Shown here one piece after another: positions 32,409 through 39,297 of a DNA stretch of 44,143 nt (the first letter of the stretch is position 1; each line of letters begins with the position of its first letter). A program made the position numbers and the translations under genes. The notes beneath the pieces are model-generated. The model made no database searches and was not told the origin of the DNA. It was given only the letters and a program-made list of their open reading frames with translations. The stretch spans positions 1-44,143 of the IMG/VR virus record IMGVR_UViG_3300031951_000346. The stretch is one strand, 5' to 3'. This DNA is from a virus.

Positions 32409-32792
32409 TTTTGGATTATCAAAATCCACCAGCCACACTTTGTCACCCGCAATGCTTCCATCAGGACGTGTATATTCTACATCTACCCCATCCACCAACA
32501 AACGATGGAATAGACGGTTATCTTCGATCATCTCAGGTGCGGCAGATCGTGTTGCTTTACGGAACGCGTCATCAATGGCTTCGCTCGGTATTTTTGGGTT
32601 AATCCGCGCAAGAGCCGAGCGCAGCTCATCCTCAAGCACAACTTGCGAATAATCCTCTGCGCCCGTAAGCGGATTGATACGCGGCAAGGTGCTGCCGTGG
32701 CTGTAGCTATAGTCTAGCTCCTGAAGCCATTCCAATGCAGCTTGTTCAACTACGTCTTCATTAAAATTGGTCACATTTTCCCTTTTACTCAT
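32199..32792 (-). pseudogene. hsdR: Truncated type I restriction subunit HsdR (N-terminal 149 residues)
   Basis: The frame starts ATG at 32792, overlapping the stop of the DUF2326 gene by eight bases. Residues 1-149 follow the HsdR N-terminus: EQAALEWLQELDYSYSHGST, YSQVVLEDELRSALARINP, LFHRLLVDGVDVEYTRPDGS and FMAVNQFTIIENKHNRRP. In intact proteins this continues into the nuclease strand with an ExK motif, which is absent. The homology stops near 32346, and the last 48 residues are antisense to the phage membrane protein. The helicase motor and nuclease are lost, so this fragment cannot restrict DNA. A residual regulatory or decoy role is possible but unproven. Confidence 0.85.
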
Positions 32793-34518
32793 TGAACCTA
32801 AATCCCATAAGGCTGTCTTTTGGGTCTTGGTCTTTAAGTGTTAAACGAATAAATCTATTAACATCGAACTCGCCACTGAAATCATCCCTAGGAAGTGCGT
32901 CTGAGTTAAAGGCACAAATATATTGGAAACCACTTTCACATGCTTTCCGATGTGCATGCTCTAAAGCCTGTGCGGTTTGTCTAGAGTCTACCCCATCAAA
33001 GATGGTACTATCATGTACTAAAAAATTAATCAGACCGCGTTTTGCAAACAAATTAACTAACATGAGGTCATAGCAAAAGATTTTCATTTTACCGACGCCT
33101 TCGCTACTACTGCGGGGTATCTCAACATCAAAACTATAGCCGTTGTCCGATACGTTAATTATTAGGTTGCCAGACTCGTTATAAAGAGCTTGTGAATTTT
33201 CATTGAAGCCAGCAACAGCCTTTTCCCATTCGGTTCGTGATTGTTCATAATCTCTCTGGAGCTTGGTTTCTAATTCAATTTTTTCAGCCTTAATTTCCTT
33301 CTTCCGTGTGGACATCTCTTGGATATCTGAAATCCGTTGACGTATTTCTTCGAGCTTTGCTTTTTTCTCCAAAAGACGCTCCTGAAGCACCATGAATTCC
33401 TCTAATGCTCCATGCGTACTAAGCACAGACATCAACTCTGCCCGCTTTGTAGTTTCCGATTTTACAATCCGATCATTCTCTGAGATTTGGTTCTTAAGCT
33501 CTTCGATCTCAGCTTGCAAAAAATGCCTCCTATTTTGCACTATTTCATTATGAAATTTCTTGGCTTCTGCGAGCGTTTTTTTAACCGTATCACCAAAGGT
33601 CAGTCCTGCTTCCTGATAAAGAATCTCAACGGCAGAGGAATCTGGAGCTTGCTCGGAGTGAACAGAATCCTGATAACGTTCTAGCTTCCTACGCAGCATA
33701 AGATTTTTATTGGATGCATCGTGAATATTACGAGTTAGCGTGTTTGCCTGCTCTTGGATTTGCTGATATTGGGGGTGCACTTTAAATTCAGAAAGAGCGG
33801 ATTTTTCTTTATCAAATTCTATCTGCAATCTTACGCGTTCTGCTTCAAGTTCGCCTTTGGAGGATACTATCCCGGTTTTCACCGCTGCATTAAGAGAGAT
33901 TACGGCCTTATTTTTATCTTTTATTTCCTGTACATCAGCGGCATGATCCCAATTTAATCCTAGAAGAAATGCATTATGCACCTGTGAGTTCCAAGCGGGC
34001 TGCCCTCTAAAGTAGCTAAAGGGCGTACTGTAAGCATCAACGCCACTTCTTACAAAATAAGAAATCAAATTTCTAAAGGAAGGAGCGTATTTTGTACGGC
34101 TAATGCTTGAAAGTCCAAAGAGGCAGATTCCTAGTAATTTTTTCCAGTCTACAGCTTTATAAAATTCAAACCCATCCTCTTGGTCTTTTTCTGGTGCGAA
34201 TGGTAGCTTGGTTAAGTTTCCTTGAACTTTAATAATCCCATGATTTCCAATGCTTCTTGCTGCGGTAATGCGTTCACCAAAGAGATCCAATTCAATATAA
34301 AAGATCCAATTTTTTATTGTTTCTAAAGGCAGGATTTTTTTATTTGAATCTGCCCCTAAGCAAAAATGGATGATATTAATTAGACTAGTCTTTCCCAGCC
34401 CATTTCTTGAATCTTTCTTATCAGACTCGCTTTTTTTATCAGCCAATATAATGTTTAAACCGCTCTGAAATTCAACGGCTTTGAACCTAGGGTCACTTGC
34501 ATATATGCGGTAAATCAT
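32785..34518 (-). CDS. ABC-3C system ATPase with DUF2326 domain
   Basis: This 577-residue protein is an SMC/ABC-type ATPase. Walker A is RNGLGKTSL at residues 38-46. A central coiled coil (about residues 190-430) includes KGELEAERVRLQIEFDKEKS and ERLLEKKAKLEEIRQRISDI. The C-terminal DUF2326-type region holds GVGKMKIFCYDLMLVNLFAK and the LVHDSTIFDGVDSRQ motif at about residues 500-514. Families of this kind are the ATPase of ABC-three-component systems, predicted bacterial anti-phage systems, often near restriction genes. It overlaps the middle-component gene by four bases and hsdR by eight. No third (effector) gene is present. Its codon use and AT-rich sequence are unlike the flanking phage genes. 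Confidence 0.85.
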   Translation of the reverse strand: MIYRIYASDPRFKAVEFQSGLNIILADKKSESDKKDSRNGLGKTSLINIIHFCLGADSNKKILPLETIKNWIFYIELDLFGERITAARSIGNHGIIKVQGNLTKLPFAPEKDQEDGFEFYKAVDWKKLLGICLFGLSSISRTKYAPSFRNLISYFVRSGVDAYSTPFSYFRGQPAWNSQVHNAFLLGLNWDHAADVQEIKDKNKAVISLNAAVKTGIVSSKGELEAERVRLQIEFDKEKSALSEFKVHPQYQQIQEQANTLTRNIHDASNKNLMLRRKLERYQDSVHSEQAPDSSAVEILYQEAGLTFGDTVKKTLAEAKKFHNEIVQNRRHFLQAEIEELKNQISENDRIVKSETTKRAELMSVLSTHGALEEFMVLQERLLEKKAKLEEIRQRISDIQEMSTRKKEIKAEKIELETKLQRDYEQSRTEWEKAVAGFNENSQALYNESGNLIINVSDNGYSFDVEIPRSSSEGVGKMKIFCYDLMLVNLFAKRGLINFLVHDSTIFDGVDSRQTAQALEHAHRKACESGFQYICAFNSDALPRDDFSGEFDVNRFIRLTLKDQDPKDSLMGFRFNE

Positions 34519-34742
34519 GCTGCTGCCCTCACTATTTTATCGCTTCTAGTTTCAACGAGTCCCAGCAGAAACAGTAAGTCTAAGCCCAGCACAAATCTTT
34601 CAAAGTTTCCAACATTCGAAGCGGATTTCACCTCATCCCATAGACCAGATAAGGTTTTTTCTACGGACAGGTGTTTTAATAACAACGAACCGACGCCGAT
34701 AAGTGCTTCATGTTCACGAAGGTATTTGTTTGGAAGAATCAT
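34515..34742 (-). CDS. ABC-3C middle component, MC6-like
   Basis: This 75-residue protein overlaps the ATPase start (ATGA). The pattern ILPNKYLREHEALIGVGSLL, LSGLWDEVKSA and NFERFVLGLDLLFLLGLVET fits the small winged-helix middle component of ABC-three-component systems, best the MC6 type, which starts with LPTKHxxxExSLxGxG and ends with a helix like FVLALDLLYxLG. In these systems the middle component links the ATPase to a toxic effector. Here no effector follows or precedes it, so it may have lost its partner or use another. The start follows GAGGTG. Confidence 0.8.
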   Translation of the reverse strand: MILPNKYLREHEALIGVGSLLLKHLSVEKTLSGLWDEVKSASNVGNFERFVLGLDLLFLLGLVETRSDKIVRAAA

Positions 34743-34754
34743 TTTTCAAACACC

Positions 34755-35000
34755 TCACATAAATGGAACAAATGCGTCAGTATAGCTAGGCTCGCCGTAA
34801 CGCTGCCCCCAGCCATCCACAAGGCCGCGCAGGAATGCGCGAGCAGCGGGATGGTCTTGGCTTGTGGCTGCCCCTAGGCAAAGCCCAACATCTTCCGCAT
34901 CTGCAAGCGGGGTGTTGATGTTAAAGCGCGTCTCCATGCGCCCGTTTTCGATGTCGATGTTGATAAAAGCCCTGGGCTTCTTTTTGAATGGGTTAATCAT
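34755..35000 (-). CDS. Small phage protein of unknown function
   Basis: ATG 35000 follows GGGAG, giving 81 residues. A basic start (INPFKKKPRAFINIDIENGR) is followed by a strand-rich part and a helix with VGLCLGAATSQDHPAARAFL, ending SYTDAFVPFM. This is the last phage gene before the cargo junction. It overlaps the DUF551-like gene upstream by eight bases, so it belongs to the early operon. No domain is recognised. Confidence 0.6.
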   Translation of the reverse strand: MINPFKKKPRAFINIDIENGRMETRFNINTPLADAEDVGLCLGAATSQDHPAARAFLRGLVDGWGQRYGEPSYTDAFVPFM

Positions 35001-35250
35001 TTTTCTCTCCCTCTGGGTTTGGCATTGCATAAGCGTAGTGTGTTGGTCGTCTTGTGGTTACAATCCACCTACCCAACCCATCCATTAACTGGAATTCTCC
35101 GTGCCCTGTTTTCCCAAGTGCGTTTTTCCATTTATCGCATAGTTGCCATTTGTCATTTTTTCTGTGGGGAAAATAAAGCCACAATGGGCCGGACGGTAGT
35201 TTGTCGCCCACAGGGAAACATTCAAACTCAATTTTTAATGGCTCACTCAT
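34993..35250 (-). CDS. DUF551-like small protein
   Basis: This 85-residue protein starts at ATG 35250 (ATG 35253 is an alternative). It has an LPSGPLWLYFPHRKNDKWQL segment and ends RRPTHYAYAMPNPEGEKND. The order GPLW, a W-rich strand and a final THxxxMP motif resembles DUF551 proteins, which usually end THWMPLPEPP. It shares the pattern with the longer protein at 29795-30172. The role is unknown. Its start overlaps the 3' end of the preceding gene. Confidence 0.5.
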   Translation of the reverse strand: MSEPLKIEFECFPVGDKLPSGPLWLYFPHRKNDKWQLCDKWKNALGKTGHGEFQLMDGLGRWIVTTRRPTHYAYAMPNPEGEKND

Positions 35251-35671
35251 CATAAACCTGCCCTTCCGCCACCGTCACGCCGTTGCGCTCGATGCGGATG
35301 ATGTGTGGGCAATCCTTGTCTCCTTCATTTGGTTCAAAATACCATCCTTCCCTAGTCCAACTCCTGTCCCCCGTTCTGATCGGGTAGGAAACATTGGCAC
35401 AAATTTTACTAAAGCGATGCCTGTACCCGCTGTTGCTAACAAAAATATCCTCTGGGATCATTGCCATGGCTTTAAGAAACTCCGGCACAGTCGGCAGTTT
35501 TGGCTTTGGTGGCTCAGTCACAATTTTCTCAGTGACGGTGAAGTGGGTTGTTTGCTCAGGTCGCTTGCCCTTGGTTGTGATGTCGGCACATGCTATGGAT
35601 GAACCCGGTGGCAACAAGGATATCATCTCATTGGGGTAAAAAACCCCCGGTATAAATTCAGTCGTTGTCAT
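35243..35671 (-). CDS. Member 1 of an unnamed phage paralogous family (PTVPEFL...RIERNG)
   Basis: ATG 35671 follows AGAGGAAAGG, giving 142 residues; longer in-frame starts have no ribosome-binding site. After an extended N-terminus (residues 1-55) comes the shared core: LPTVPEFLKAMAMIPEDIFV, a variable strand region, GDRSWTREGWYFEPNEGDKD, then PHIIRIERNGVTVAEGQVYD. Three other genes (36933-37238, 39298-39639 and 39632-39934) have the same core. The invariant end suggests a beta-sheet with a conserved Arg/Asn turn. No known family is recognised and the function is unknown. Confidence 0.65.
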   Translation of the reverse strand: MTTTEFIPGVFYPNEMISLLPPGSSIACADITTKGKRPEQTTHFTVTEKIVTEPPKPKLPTVPEFLKAMAMIPEDIFVSNSGYRHRFSKICANVSYPIRTGDRSWTREGWYFEPNEGDKDCPHIIRIERNGVTVAEGQVYDE

Positions 35672-35675
35672 CACC

Positions 35676-36071
35676 CTATCCTTTCCTCTGTTGTGTTTTG
35701 TAATAACCCGCCTCGATGTGCTTATCACACCAGCGAGGCTTTCTTCTTCTGTGCATAGCCGCCTCATTGCAAAAATGAAACCCGGCAATCTTGGGGTCGC
35801 CGATTGGCCAGCAACATTTCTCAACATCCAGCGCCATGATGGCCCGTTCTGCCGGTGTGCGCCTGTCATTCCTGCGCGGCCTTACGGCGGCAGTCCTACG
35901 ATGCAACACTTGCATGGATGGGCGCTTTTCCAATAGCCCCGCATCCATGGCACGTTTCCTGACACCGCACACCGCGTTTTTGGTAACGCCAACAATCTTG
36001 GCAATGGCTGTCGTTTTCATTGTGGCGTCCTGTGACAACTCAATGACCTGTTTGCGCTGTTCGGGTGTCAT
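35676..36071 (-). CDS. GcrA-like cell-cycle regulator homologue
   Basis: ATG 36071 overlaps the stop of the small membrane gene upstream (ATGA), giving 131 residues; an ATG 15 bases earlier is possible. The N-terminus has a GcrA-type HTH (EQRKQVIELSQDATMKTTAI, then AKIVGVTKNAVCGVRKRA). After a basic linker, the C-terminus has the GcrA signature CCWPIGDPKIAGFHFC, then RRRKPRWCDKHIEAGYY. GcrA of Caulobacter relatives binds sigma70 and promoters carrying methylated GANTC. This homologue could redirect host RNA polymerase or compete with host GcrA. A second homologue lies at 38003-38596. Confidence 0.82.
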   Translation of the reverse strand: MTPEQRKQVIELSQDATMKTTAIAKIVGVTKNAVCGVRKRAMDAGLLEKRPSMQVLHRRTAAVRPRRNDRRTPAERAIMALDVEKCCWPIGDPKIAGFHFCNEAAMHRRRKPRWCDKHIEAGYYKTQQRKG

Positions 36072-36178
36072 GATGCCATTTTCCATAATATTGCTATCAG
36101 CACCCCGACCAAAATTGCCAGCGCATCACGCCATGGCGTTGCTGGGGCGTTGTGATCTTGGCGCTCATAGCCGTTCAT
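36068..36178 (-). CDS. Tiny single-span membrane protein
   Basis: This 36-residue frame starts at ATG 36178, overlapping the GH18-like gene's stop, and its own stop overlaps the GcrA-like start (ATGA at both ends). It has a polar N-terminus (NGYERQDHNAPATPWRD) and one membrane span (ALAILVGVLIAILW). The double coupling is the main support. Small membrane peptides of this kind are common in phage early operons. The function is unknown. Confidence 0.5.
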   Translation of the reverse strand: MNGYERQDHNAPATPWRDALAILVGVLIAILWKMAS

Positions 36179-36936
36179 CGTTTTGTCCATATCTCCATCA
36201 GCGCACCAAGGTCATTGATAGCAATTCCTTGGCATAGCGGGAACTGGTCAACTACCTCATTTTTGTGGCGTTCTAGCGCAGCAATAATGTTGGCCTTTGT
36301 TTGCCCTGCATAGCTTTGGCCCGGCTCTTTCTGTGCATCCACTGAAAACCCAGACCAGAACGGCACGTATTTTGTGGTCTCAATATTGGCCGTCTGGTTT
36401 CGGCAAATATGGGGTTTGGTGTTGTAAATCATCAGTGCTAAAGAATTGGCCATCGCGGCTAGTATGGACGATGCCTCGACCCCTGCAAGCCCGATCTTTG
36501 CCATCTGGGGCACCATGGACAGGGTGACAGGCTTGTCGATGGCCTGAGCATGCAGTGATCCCAGCAAAGCAATGTAGTTTCTAATCATTGCTTGCTTTTC
36601 GATGTATCCGCCGATCCGCCATGTTGTTGTTGCCCAAGGCTCAACATCAAAATGGATTCCGTCAAAATGTTCATGGCCCCACTCGACATAGGTTTTAAGG
36701 GATTGTGCTTGCGCGGTCTTTGGACTGATAACCCATGATTTATCCCCAACCAGTGCCTCGATCCTGATGCCGTCGCGGCGCAGTGGTGCTAGGCGCTTTA
36801 TCGCGTCTTTGTCTTGCCACAACTTGCTGAATGACAGCCATAAGGTCGGCTGCTCCCAGTCTTTCAGGAAATTGTGCACATAGTCGATATTGCCGGGGTT
36901 GCAGCAAGCCGTTTGTGCCCAGAATGCGTATTTCAT
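36175..36936 (-). CDS. Putative glycoside-hydrolase-like (GH18-type barrel) protein
   Basis: This 253-residue protein has strand-helix order compatible with a TIM barrel. The segment FDGIHFDVEPWATTTW resembles the GH18 active-site motif DxxDxDxE with the catalytic Glu kept (about residue 98) but His in place of the second Asp. Other barrel-like strands are PTLWLSFSKLW, RIEALVGDKSWV, VTLSMVPQM and LALMIYNTK. No signal peptide is evident, so it would act in the cytoplasm or be released at lysis. A glycosidase in an early operon is odd. Activity is uncertain because of the altered motif. Confidence 0.5.
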   Translation of the reverse strand: MKYAFWAQTACCNPGNIDYVHNFLKDWEQPTLWLSFSKLWQDKDAIKRLAPLRRDGIRIEALVGDKSWVISPKTAQAQSLKTYVEWGHEHFDGIHFDVEPWATTTWRIGGYIEKQAMIRNYIALLGSLHAQAIDKPVTLSMVPQMAKIGLAGVEASSILAAMANSLALMIYNTKPHICRNQTANIETTKYVPFWSGFSVDAQKEPGQSYAGQTKANIIAALERHKNEVVDQFPLCQGIAINDLGALMEIWTKR

Positions 36937-37238
36937 TGGCTTCCCCCTGTGTAGTATCGCTGCCCCTGTGCCACGACTTTCTTGCCGCGCAGAATCTTGA
37001 CGATGTGAAGGGCGCGTAGATCGCCTTGTTCATCCAGCCGCCCCCAGCCGTTTAAGGTAAAGTTCCAGTAATCTGTGGTCATGATAGGGCGGTCATTGTC
37101 TGCGCCATCAATTCCTGCAAAGTTAACATGCCGTCCATGGTTTGTGACCAGCGTGTCGCCAACAGCAATGCCATCACGCAGAAAGTCCGGCACCAATGGC
37201 AACGGCTTGCGGCGGAATAGGGTTTTTAGGTTAATCAT
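36933..37238 (-). CDS. Member 2 of the PTVPEFL...RIERNG paralogous family
   Basis: This 101-residue protein overlaps its neighbours by four bases at both ends. A basic start (INLKTLFRRKPLPLVPDFL) is followed by RDGIAVGDTLVTNHGRHVNF, then MTTDYWNFTLNGWGRLDEQG, and the family ending ALHIVKILRGKKVVAQGQRY. Compared with the other members the final motif has IVKILRGK instead of IIRIERNGK. The core is conserved in order and spacing. The family is not known to me and the function is unknown. Confidence 0.65.
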   Translation of the reverse strand: MINLKTLFRRKPLPLVPDFLRDGIAVGDTLVTNHGRHVNFAGIDGADNDRPIMTTDYWNFTLNGWGRLDEQGDLRALHIVKILRGKKVVAQGQRYYTGGSQ

Positions 37239-37765
37239 GTGTTGTTTCCCTTATGACCATCCCCATCAAGTGTTACCTTGAAAAGCTGGCGTGAATGGGT
37301 GTGGTAAATCACAATGCCCTCTGGCTTCATAAAACCGGGCGCGGCAATGCTGCCCTTGCCAATCAATTGCTGTATGGCGTGATTGATTTTACCATCCTCA
37401 AAAACACCACTGTAAAGCACCGGCACAACATGGCAACACGATGGCCGATCATCAGCCCAGCGGCCCACGTTAAACAACGACCATCTCTTTTCTGTCAGGC
37501 CATACCGGCGCTGAATACCATTGCCCCACCATTCGCCATAGTGATGGCCCGGCCCCAGTTTCTCGATCAGCTCATCTTTGTTGTCGTGCGCCCATCGTGA
37601 AAAGCCGTAGTTGTCATCCTCTGGCGTTATCATCCGATTGCGCGATTGCGTGAAAAACTCACCGTTCTCACCAATGGCAACACAGGCATTTGTGCCATCC
37701 AGCTTTTCAGTGATGACAATATCCCGATACAGGCGCGATATTTTGTTAAATTCTCTAAATTCCAT
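37235..37765 (-). CDS. RNA ligase-like nucleotidyltransferase
   Basis: This 176-residue protein carries the ligase motifs in order. Motif I is EKLDGTN with nucleophile Lys21. The following segment FTQSRNRMITPEDDNYGF includes the Arg of motif Ia. HYGEWWGNGIQRRYGL is motif III-like. KPEGIVIYH is motif IV and LFKVTL is motif V. The size matches small phage and bacterial RNA ligases that lack the extra domains of T4 Rnl1 and Rnl2. It would join RNA ends using an AMP-enzyme intermediate, for example to repair tRNA cut by a host nuclease. The phage also encodes two tRNAs. ATG 37765 opens the frame. Confidence 0.82.
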   Translation of the reverse strand: MEFREFNKISRLYRDIVITEKLDGTNACVAIGENGEFFTQSRNRMITPEDDNYGFSRWAHDNKDELIEKLGPGHHYGEWWGNGIQRRYGLTEKRWSLFNVGRWADDRPSCCHVVPVLYSGVFEDGKINHAIQQLIGKGSIAAPGFMKPEGIVIYHTHSRQLFKVTLDGDGHKGNNT

Positions 37766-37766
37766 C

Positions 37767-38018
37767 TCATTTATCCTTTGCTGTTACAAACCGTGCCCGT
37801 GGGAACTCGATCACGTTCTCACCGGCCTCACTGATGTCGATGGCCTCTTGTAAAGCCAGCGGGATTTTCTCTTGATTGGCCGCCTCAATAAAGGCATCAT
37901 TCAGGCGCTCAAATATGGCATCAAACACACCACGGTCAATCGGTATGGTGTCGCTGCCTAATTTCCCGATGCGCTCAAGGTCATCAAGAAGACCCGATAG
38001 TGTCAAGGCGATGGACAT
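37767..38018 (-). CDS. Small acidic protein of unknown function
   Basis: This 83-residue protein overlaps the GcrA-like gene by 16 bases and ends one base before the ligase start. It is helical and acidic (ALTLSGLLDDLERIGKLGSD, then FDAIFERLNDAFIEAANQEK), with a short basic end. No family is recognised. It sits between a regulator and an RNA ligase and is probably co-expressed with both. Confidence 0.55.
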   Translation of the reverse strand: MSIALTLSGLLDDLERIGKLGSDTIPIDRGVFDAIFERLNDAFIEAANQEKIPLALQEAIDISEAGENVIEFPRARFVTAKDK

Positions 38019-38596
38019 GGCGTAACCCCCTCTGGTGGCTGTGGCAATCTGTAAGCTCTTTTGTAATGCTTCTCGCAGTAAGGCAGTTTACCGTCCCGAT
38101 CCCTGCGGCAGAACCGAAAACCAGCTTTCCCCGGGTGCCCCACCGGCCAGCGGCATTGCTCAGTGGTAAGCGCCATAACAGCAGCCAAGGTATCCGGCAT
38201 ATACCGCTCACCCTTTGGCTCGGGGATTTTGTAAACAGGCTTTGTTTTACCCTTGTAAATAGGCTTGGGCTTTGGTTGCGGTGGACGTGAAGCAAGCTTC
38301 TGCCGCCCAAGCCCCAGCAGTCGCAACTTATTACGAACCCCCTGCGGTGATTTTCCGACAATGGCGGCAATCTGGTCTGACGTCATGCCGTTGCCGTGCA
38401 GTGCTATGATCTTATCAACCATCTCCTTAGGAAAAGCCGGGCTGTTTTTCTCTTTTTTGAGCTTGAGTATTCGTATGCGTTTTTTAACAGAGTCCAAAGA
38501 CCGCCCAAGCTTTTCCGCTATCTGCCGATTGGTTAGATTGCCCCGGCTTTGTTTGATGATCTGATCCTCAGCCGGGGTAAATGGGTTGTTGCTCAC
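38003..38596 (-). CDS. GcrA-like regulator with extra N-terminal HTH
   Basis: This 197-residue protein has three parts. Residues 5-47 form a Myb/SANT-like HTH (FTPAEDQIIKQSRGNLTNRQ, then IAEKLGRSLDSVKKRIR). Residues 53-98 form a GcrA-type HTH (EMVDKIIALHGNGMTSDQIA, then AIVGKSPQGVRNKLRLLGL). After a Pro/Lys linker, residues 147-183 carry the GcrA signature CRWPVGHPGKAGFRFC, then KLPYCEKHYKRAY. The first HTH is an extra domain compared with host GcrA of about 170 residues. It probably targets host or phage promoters through sigma70 and DNA. It overlaps the first gene of the operon by four bases. Confidence 0.8.
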   Translation of the reverse strand: MSNNPFTPAEDQIIKQSRGNLTNRQIAEKLGRSLDSVKKRIRILKLKKEKNSPAFPKEMVDKIIALHGNGMTSDQIAAIVGKSPQGVRNKLRLLGLGRQKLASRPPQPKPKPIYKGKTKPVYKIPEPKGERYMPDTLAAVMALTTEQCRWPVGHPGKAGFRFCRRDRDGKLPYCEKHYKRAYRLPQPPEGVTPCPSP

Positions 38597-38931
38597 CGTG
38601 GCCCCCAGTAATATTCGTTCAAGCTTTTGCGCACCAGGAAATCTGCCATCGTCTCAGGTTCGTCTCCCTCAAACTTGGCAAACACCATTGCCTCGGTAAT
38701 GCCGCTTCTTTTCAGGACGGTTTCAACATCCAAAACGCCTGTCTTGACGTTTATGGTGACGTTATCAATCATCAGCTCGCCCTGATAACGATAGCCCGTA
38801 AAAACCAGTTCAAGGCTGCAAAAATTAGCTTCTGGATCATTTGTCAAAACCCATGTTGCCGGGTCATCGCACGTGTCCACGGGCTCGTTAATCAAAATGT
38901 CGATCTCGAATGATGCTGTTAAGTCAGTCAT
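38593..38931 (-). CDS. First gene of the leftward operon, unknown protein
   Basis: This 112-residue protein starts ATG at 38931 after GGGAG and lies directly behind the leftward promoter at 38958-38986. It is acidic and beta-rich in the first two thirds (CSLELVFTGYRYQGELMIDN, then VTINVKTGVLDVE) and helical at the end (ETMADFLVRKSLNEYYW). First genes of phage early operons are often host-takeover or anti-host factors, but I can only infer that here. No family is recognised. Confidence 0.6.
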   Translation of the reverse strand: MTDLTASFEIDILINEPVDTCDDPATWVLTNDPEANFCSLELVFTGYRYQGELMIDNVTINVKTGVLDVETVLKRSGITEAMVFAKFEGDEPETMADFLVRKSLNEYYWGPR

Positions 38932-38957
38932 GTTAATCTCCCGTTGTCTGTAAATTG

Positions 38958-38986
38958 ATTAAACACAACAAATTTGTTTAGGTCAA
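38958..38986 (-). promoter_or_regulatory. Leftward promoter with palindromic operator in the spacer
   Basis: On the minus strand TTGACC (38986-38981), a 17-base spacer and TTTAAT (38963-38958) form a good sigma70 promoter. The perfect palindrome AACAAATTTGTT (38967-38978) fills most of the spacer. A protein bound there would block RNA polymerase. The divergent promoter has a sister palindrome. Confidence 0.7.
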
Positions 38987-38994
38987 CAGGAATA

Positions 38995-39023
38995 TTGACA
39001 AACTCAACAATATTGTTCATGTT
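38995..39023 (+). promoter_or_regulatory. Rightward promoter of the HTH gene with palindromic operator in the spacer
   Basis: TTGACA (38995-39000), a 17-base spacer and CATGTT (39018-39023) form the promoter. The palindrome AACAATATTGTT (39006-39017) lies inside the spacer. Transcription would start near 39030, which is the ATG of the HTH gene, so the message may be leaderless. The two palindrome centres are 39 bp apart. Confidence 0.7.
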
Positions 39024-39029
39024 AGGGGC

Positions 39030-39281
39030 ATGACAAACATTTTTGCACGGCTTTTAGAGGCCAGCCCCAACGTAAAAAGATTATCTGTTGACATCGGCAT
39101 CGGCAGGAACCGGCTGTATGCGCTCGCCAGTGGCAAATCAGAGCTTCGGGCCAGTGACTGGGAAATTGCCAAAGCCGCACAGGCTATTTACCTGTGGGAG
39201 CGGTATTTGAGAGATATGAAACACCCGCCGGATATTGCTACTGAGGATTTAGAGCTGTATCGGCGGGAGTTGGGGCTTTAA
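39030..39281 (+). CDS. Cro/CI-like HTH regulator
   Basis: This 83-residue protein is the only rightward gene between 32.4 and 44.1 kb. Residues 14-45 form a Cro/CI-type HTH (VKRLSVDIGIGRNRLYALAS, then GKSELRASDWEIAKA). The rest is helical (AIYLWERYLRDMKHPPD) and may dimerise. Its ATG lies at the expected transcription start, with no room for a Shine-Dalgarno, so it is probably translated from a leaderless message. Palindromes in its own promoter and in the divergent promoter suggest it represses both, as in a phage switch. No integrase is in the window, so lysogeny is unproven. Confidence 0.75.
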   Translation: MTNIFARLLEASPNVKRLSVDIGIGRNRLYALASGKSELRASDWEIAKAAQAIYLWERYLRDMKHPPDIATEDLELYRRELGL

Positions 39282-39297
39282 GTGTATTCCTGCCAAA

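Larger units (their letters stand above)
32346..34754 (-). other. Acquired bacterial defence cargo inserted in the phage genome
   Basis: This block holds an ABC-3C middle component, a DUF2326 ATPase and an hsdR fragment in one leftward operon. Sampled 60-base lines at 33901 and 34081 have 37-40% G+C, against about half or more in most phage lines. The left edge lies where HsdR homology stops inside the phage membrane-protein gene (about 32346). The right edge lies in the gap after the phage gene ending at 34755. No insertion sequence, terminal inverted repeat or target duplication is visible, so illegitimate recombination is the simplest origin. Confidence 0.7.
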
